From: Dehalococcoidia bacterium
GTDB lineage: Bacteria; Chloroflexota; Dehalococcoidia; Tepidiformales; Tepidiformaceae
Assembly (NCBI GenBank): GCA_020850615.1
Contig: JADZEI010000011.1
Coordinates: 115,552-179,551, forward strand
Direction of reading: 5' to 3'
Length of the DNA: 64,000 nucleotides
In this document: piece after piece, positions 62,008 to 64,000 of the stretch
Layout of the letters: each line of letters opens with the position of its first letter
Position numbering within the stretch: position 1 is the stretch's first letter
The notes under the pieces: generated by a model
Databases searched by the model: none
What the model was told of the DNA's origin: nothing
Seen by the model: only the letters and a program-made list of their open reading frames with translations
Program-made: the position numbers and the translations under genes

Positions 62008-62038
62008 GCCGGCCGCCTTCCGCTGCGCTGATATGCAT
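61994..62038 (-). CDS. Possible 14-aa leader peptide
   Basis: ATG 62038 has a strong ribosome site AAAGGAG seven bases upstream and reads MHISAAEGGRHGSP before TGA. It overlaps the start of the methyltransferase gene in another frame. It could couple translation or control initiation at ATG 62007. Speculative. Confidence 0.3.
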   Translation of the reverse strand: MHISAAEGGRHGSP

Positions 62039-62066
62039 CGAGTGCTCCTTTCGTTTCCTGGGCGGA

Positions 62067-62104
62067 CGAAGGGAGGGCACAGCTGTCGGGGTGCCCTCCC
62101 TTCG
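62067..62104 (-). terminator. Hairpin upstream of the methyltransferase/helicase pair
   Basis: Perfect 14-bp stem (CGAAGGGAGGGCAC / GTGCCCTCCCTTCG) with a 10-base loop, 60 bases before the methyltransferase start. It may terminate incoming transcription or act as an attenuator with the leader peptide. Confidence 0.6.
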
Positions 62105-62125
62105 TGTGGTGTCCGCAGTCGTACG

Positions 62126-62230
62126 GCCCGTCCATGCGACCTCATCGTCGCGGACGAACCCGAACAGCCCCCTTCCTTCGAGCGGCGCGCACCAGTAGTG
62201 CCAGAACGTCTCGTCCGGGTCGCAAAACCC
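62126..62230 (-). pseudogene. Duplicated C-terminal fragment of the 63414 gene
   Basis: The minus strand reads PDETFWHYWCAPLEGRGLFG and FVRDDEVAW, matching DQTFWHYWCAPLEGRGLFRF of the gene at 63414-63968. At DNA level 62156-62222 and 63484-63550 match at 63 of 67 bases. The copy has no start and lies in the same orientation. Confidence 0.6.
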
Positions 62231-62328
62231 GCTCCCCTCGGATACGACTGGGCGTCGTGTACCTGCGGACGGGCCCGCGTAACATGGTCTGCAATCCTTG
62301 GTCGACTGCAGCCGCCGGAGCCGTTCGC

Positions 62329-62874
62329 ATGACTTCGCAAGACCTCCCGTCGGACGGTGCCACTTTGGAACGGGCCTGGCTCATGGCAACGGAAGCGATG
62401 TATGCAGTCGCTTTACAGCGCCGGCGAATGAGCACGACCGAGCCCGAAGATTCTGAGTTCGTGATGCGCTGGTGGTGGGATTGCCAGTGCCTTGTGAGTG
62501 CCTTGTGGCACTTGCGAATGTCCGCGGAGTTGGCTGCCAGCGTTACGCCGTCCCTTTCGCGGTCTGTCACGGATTTCGACTCGGCCATTCCGGACCTCCG
62601 CACCCTCCGGAACGTGCAAGAACATCTCGACGAGTACGCGGTAGAGAACGGTCGGAACCCACGCATTCACAGATCGATGCTTCACAGCGGGTCATTCGAT
62701 GGGACAACCTGGTGGTTCGGTCGCCCAGGTTCCGCAGAGACCGACACGCAAGCTCCTGGGATTGGCCTGAATCTCGACCGGGCGCTGGCTGCGGCCGAAG
62801 GATTGTATGGCCAAGTACTGGTGGCCTTCCGTGGTGCGACCAAGCACGTCGGCGGCGACCTCGAAGATCGGTAG
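62329..62874 (+). CDS. Hypothetical protein
   Basis: 181 residues, no family recognised. It is Trp-rich in the first half (MRWWWDCQCLVSALWHLRMS) and ends with a helical block (DRALAAAEGLYGQVLVAFRG). DLRTLRNVQEHLDEYAVENG in the middle looks conserved. It is the only plus-strand gene in this island and converges on the PIN toxin fragment. Confidence 0.6.
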   Translation: MTSQDLPSDGATLERAWLMATEAMYAVALQRRRMSTTEPEDSEFVMRWWWDCQCLVSALWHLRMSAELAASVTPSLSRSVTDFDSAIPDLRTLRNVQEHLDEYAVENGRNPRIHRSMLHSGSFDGTTWWFGRPGSAETDTQAPGIGLNLDRALAAAEGLYGQVLVAFRGATKHVGGDLEDR

Positions 62875-62877
62875 GCG

Positions 62878-63114
62878 TCAGCGGTAAGACTCCGCCGCCA
62901 CGGGCACGCCACATTTCGGTTCCGCCACGTGCACCAGTCCCTCCGCGGCGGCGTGACGGATAGCGTCGGCACTGGGTGCATCGGGCCGATGCTCGGTCGC
63001 CTCGGAGAGGACGGCGGGCGGGATCAGCGTCCGTTCGAACAGCCTTGGGAGCAGATGCAGGAGATCGAGGCGGGCAAGCGCGAGCAGCTGGCTGGTATCA
63101 GCGACCGCGGTCAA
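62878..63114 (-). CDS. PIN-domain toxin, truncated
   Basis: 78 residues, about half a normal PIN toxin. VADTSQLLALARLDLLHLLP holds the first catalytic Asp, and LFERTLIPPAVLSEATEH is the next DUF3368-type block. The second half, with the other acidic residues, is missing: the frame ends at VPVAAESYR. Probably inactive. Overlaps the antitoxin gene by 17 bases, as in type II modules. Confidence 0.65.
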   Translation of the reverse strand: MTAVADTSQLLALARLDLLHLLPRLFERTLIPPAVLSEATEHRPDAPSADAIRHAAAEGLVHVAEPKCGVPVAAESYR

Positions 63115-63397
63115 GGCTCAGCCGTTCGCGCAGGAGGCCCACTGCTCTCTGATCACGGTCGTATTCGTCGCGATCGTAGATGACGACGGGGATGCCGAGG
63201 CTCCGAAGAAGGTCATGGAAATCGACCAGTGGGTACCCGGTAAGCTCAGCGGCGCGGCCAAGCGACACCTGCTCGGACGTGAAGAGGTGGACGGCAAGCG
63301 CGACGCGCACGCGCTCGGTTTCATCGAGCGAAGCAAGGACAGACTGCCCGAGCTGGTCGATGAGCTCTTGGGGGATCCCCACAATGACGTTGGCCAT
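63098..63397 (-). CDS. UPF0175 family antitoxin
   Basis: 99 residues. VRVALAVHLFTSEQVSLGRA, AELTGYPLVDFHDLLRSLGI and PVVIYDRDEYDRD are the UPF0175 blocks; the middle is a ribbon-like HTH. These antitoxins pair with DUF3368 PIN toxins. Overlaps the toxin start. An intact antitoxin beside a truncated toxin. Confidence 0.8.
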   Translation of the reverse strand: MANVIVGIPQELIDQLGQSVLASLDETERVRVALAVHLFTSEQVSLGRAAELTGYPLVDFHDLLRSLGIPVVIYDRDEYDRDQRAVGLLRERLSLDRGR

Positions 63398-63413
63398 CGC
63401 CGGCCTCCTTCAA

Positions 63414-63968
63414 TCAGGATACATGCGTTCGCGAGCCGGCTACCGCTGGGTCGGCTCCGTCACTGAGCTCCTCCTGGCGGAGGAACCGGAACAGCCCTCT
63501 TCCTTCGAGCGGCGCGCACCAGTAGTGCCAGAACGTCTGGTCCGGGCCGAGGAGCCCGACCGCGTACGACTGACCCGGTTCGCCGGAATGATCCTCCGGG
63601 TCGTGCTCCTCCCAGTGGTACGGGCGGTCGTACAGAGCGCCGCCGTGCTCAGAGCACGGCTCGCCGAAACCCGCTGCGAGGCGGTAATCCTGGCCGCCGG
63701 CGGGGCGCCGCTTTCCTGGAGCCGGTCCGAGGCGATGGCAGTCGCCGGACGCGCAGTGGACGCGTCCGGCAAGCAGGTGTACCCGTTGCCACCCCTCTCG
63801 TTCGGCGTCGACTTGCCATGCGGGCGGATGCGTTTCGAGCTGGTGCGACCGCAGGTGTGCGACGAGCAGGTCGGGCCCGCTGCTCCCGTACGGATGCAGG
63901 CGGAACCCTGACACCCACCCACACGAGCATCTCCCCACCATGCGCCGGGTGACCTTTCCACGCTTCAC
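63414..63968 (-). CDS. Hypothetical Cys/His-rich protein
   Basis: 184 residues. The first part has RCSCGWVSGFRLHPYG and LLVAHLRSHQLETH, a possible zinc site; the last part has QTFWHYWCAPLEGRGLF. No family recognised. The 3' 67 bases are duplicated at 62156. The start could lie earlier, near the window edge. GC and gene order fit the rest of the island. Confidence 0.45.
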   Translation of the reverse strand: MKRGKVTRRMVGRCSCGWVSGFRLHPYGSSGPDLLVAHLRSHQLETHPPAWQVDAEREGWQRVHLLAGRVHCASGDCHRLGPAPGKRRPAGGQDYRLAAGFGEPCSEHGGALYDRPYHWEEHDPEDHSGEPGQSYAVGLLGPDQTFWHYWCAPLEGRGLFRFLRQEELSDGADPAVAGSRTHVS

Positions 63969-64000
63969 TTCATCCTCGTGGGCCGCGGTGATGATCCACC

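Noticed and set aside
1..64000. CRISPR array
   Set aside because: No spaced repeats of 23-40 bases seen; the octamer arrays have no spacers, and no cas genes other than the Cas4-like nuclease are present.

Overview
The window is about 64 kb of high-GC bacterial chromosome. No 16S rRNA gene or intact tRNA is present, so placement rests on gene content. ETF genes next to acyl-CoA dehydrogenase, a secreted protein with a Pro/Thr-rich linker, stand-alone tmk, dnaE and tsaD, and many short intergenic repeats would fit a Chloroflexota (Dehalococcoidia-like) genome. That placement is an inference and is not proven here.

Positions 1-31000 are ordinary chromosome. They hold a serine hydrolase (partial), membrane proteins, lgt with a glutaredoxin, a UbiE-type methyltransferase divergent from a LysR regulator, TetR, tmk, etfBA, a GPH-type transporter, yajQ, a UPF0126 channel-like protein, acyl-CoA dehydrogenase, DinB-type and aspartic-protease-type proteins, dnaE, tsaD, an APC permease, a CPA2 antiporter with a TrkA-N domain, a universal stress protein, a Na/Ca exchanger and feoABC. 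Short repeats sit mainly where convergent genes meet.

Positions 31000-47200 are accessory. They hold a YqcI/YcgG (GntA-like) plus DUF1989 pair, an ABC exporter divergent from a NarL-type two-component pair, a methyltransferase divergent from a Clp-N/HTH regulator with a DUF4242 protein, a secreted HExxH metalloprotease, and many broken genes: AbiEi, AbiEii, an RTX protein, a lipoprotein copy, a replication-relaxation-like gene, an excisionase and an internally deleted tyrosine integrase. This tract ends at a 3' tRNA-Met fragment that looks like an attachment core with related arm repeats on both sides.

Positions 47200-64000 form a defence island, almost all on the minus strand. It holds an AbiE locus (toxin gene cut by one TGA, antitoxin intact with a clear operator), a SIR2 plus DUF262 pair, and a five-gene operon: DNA methyltransferase, winged-helix-like protein, Cas4/RecB-type nuclease with an Fe-S cysteine set, unknown 472-aa protein, and SF1 helicase. 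Next come a second methyltransferase plus SF2 helicase pair and a UPF0175/PIN toxin-antitoxin pair. The five-gene operon resembles a Dna2-type helicase-nuclease split into separate subunits and joined to a modification enzyme. It is the best candidate here for an undescribed system.
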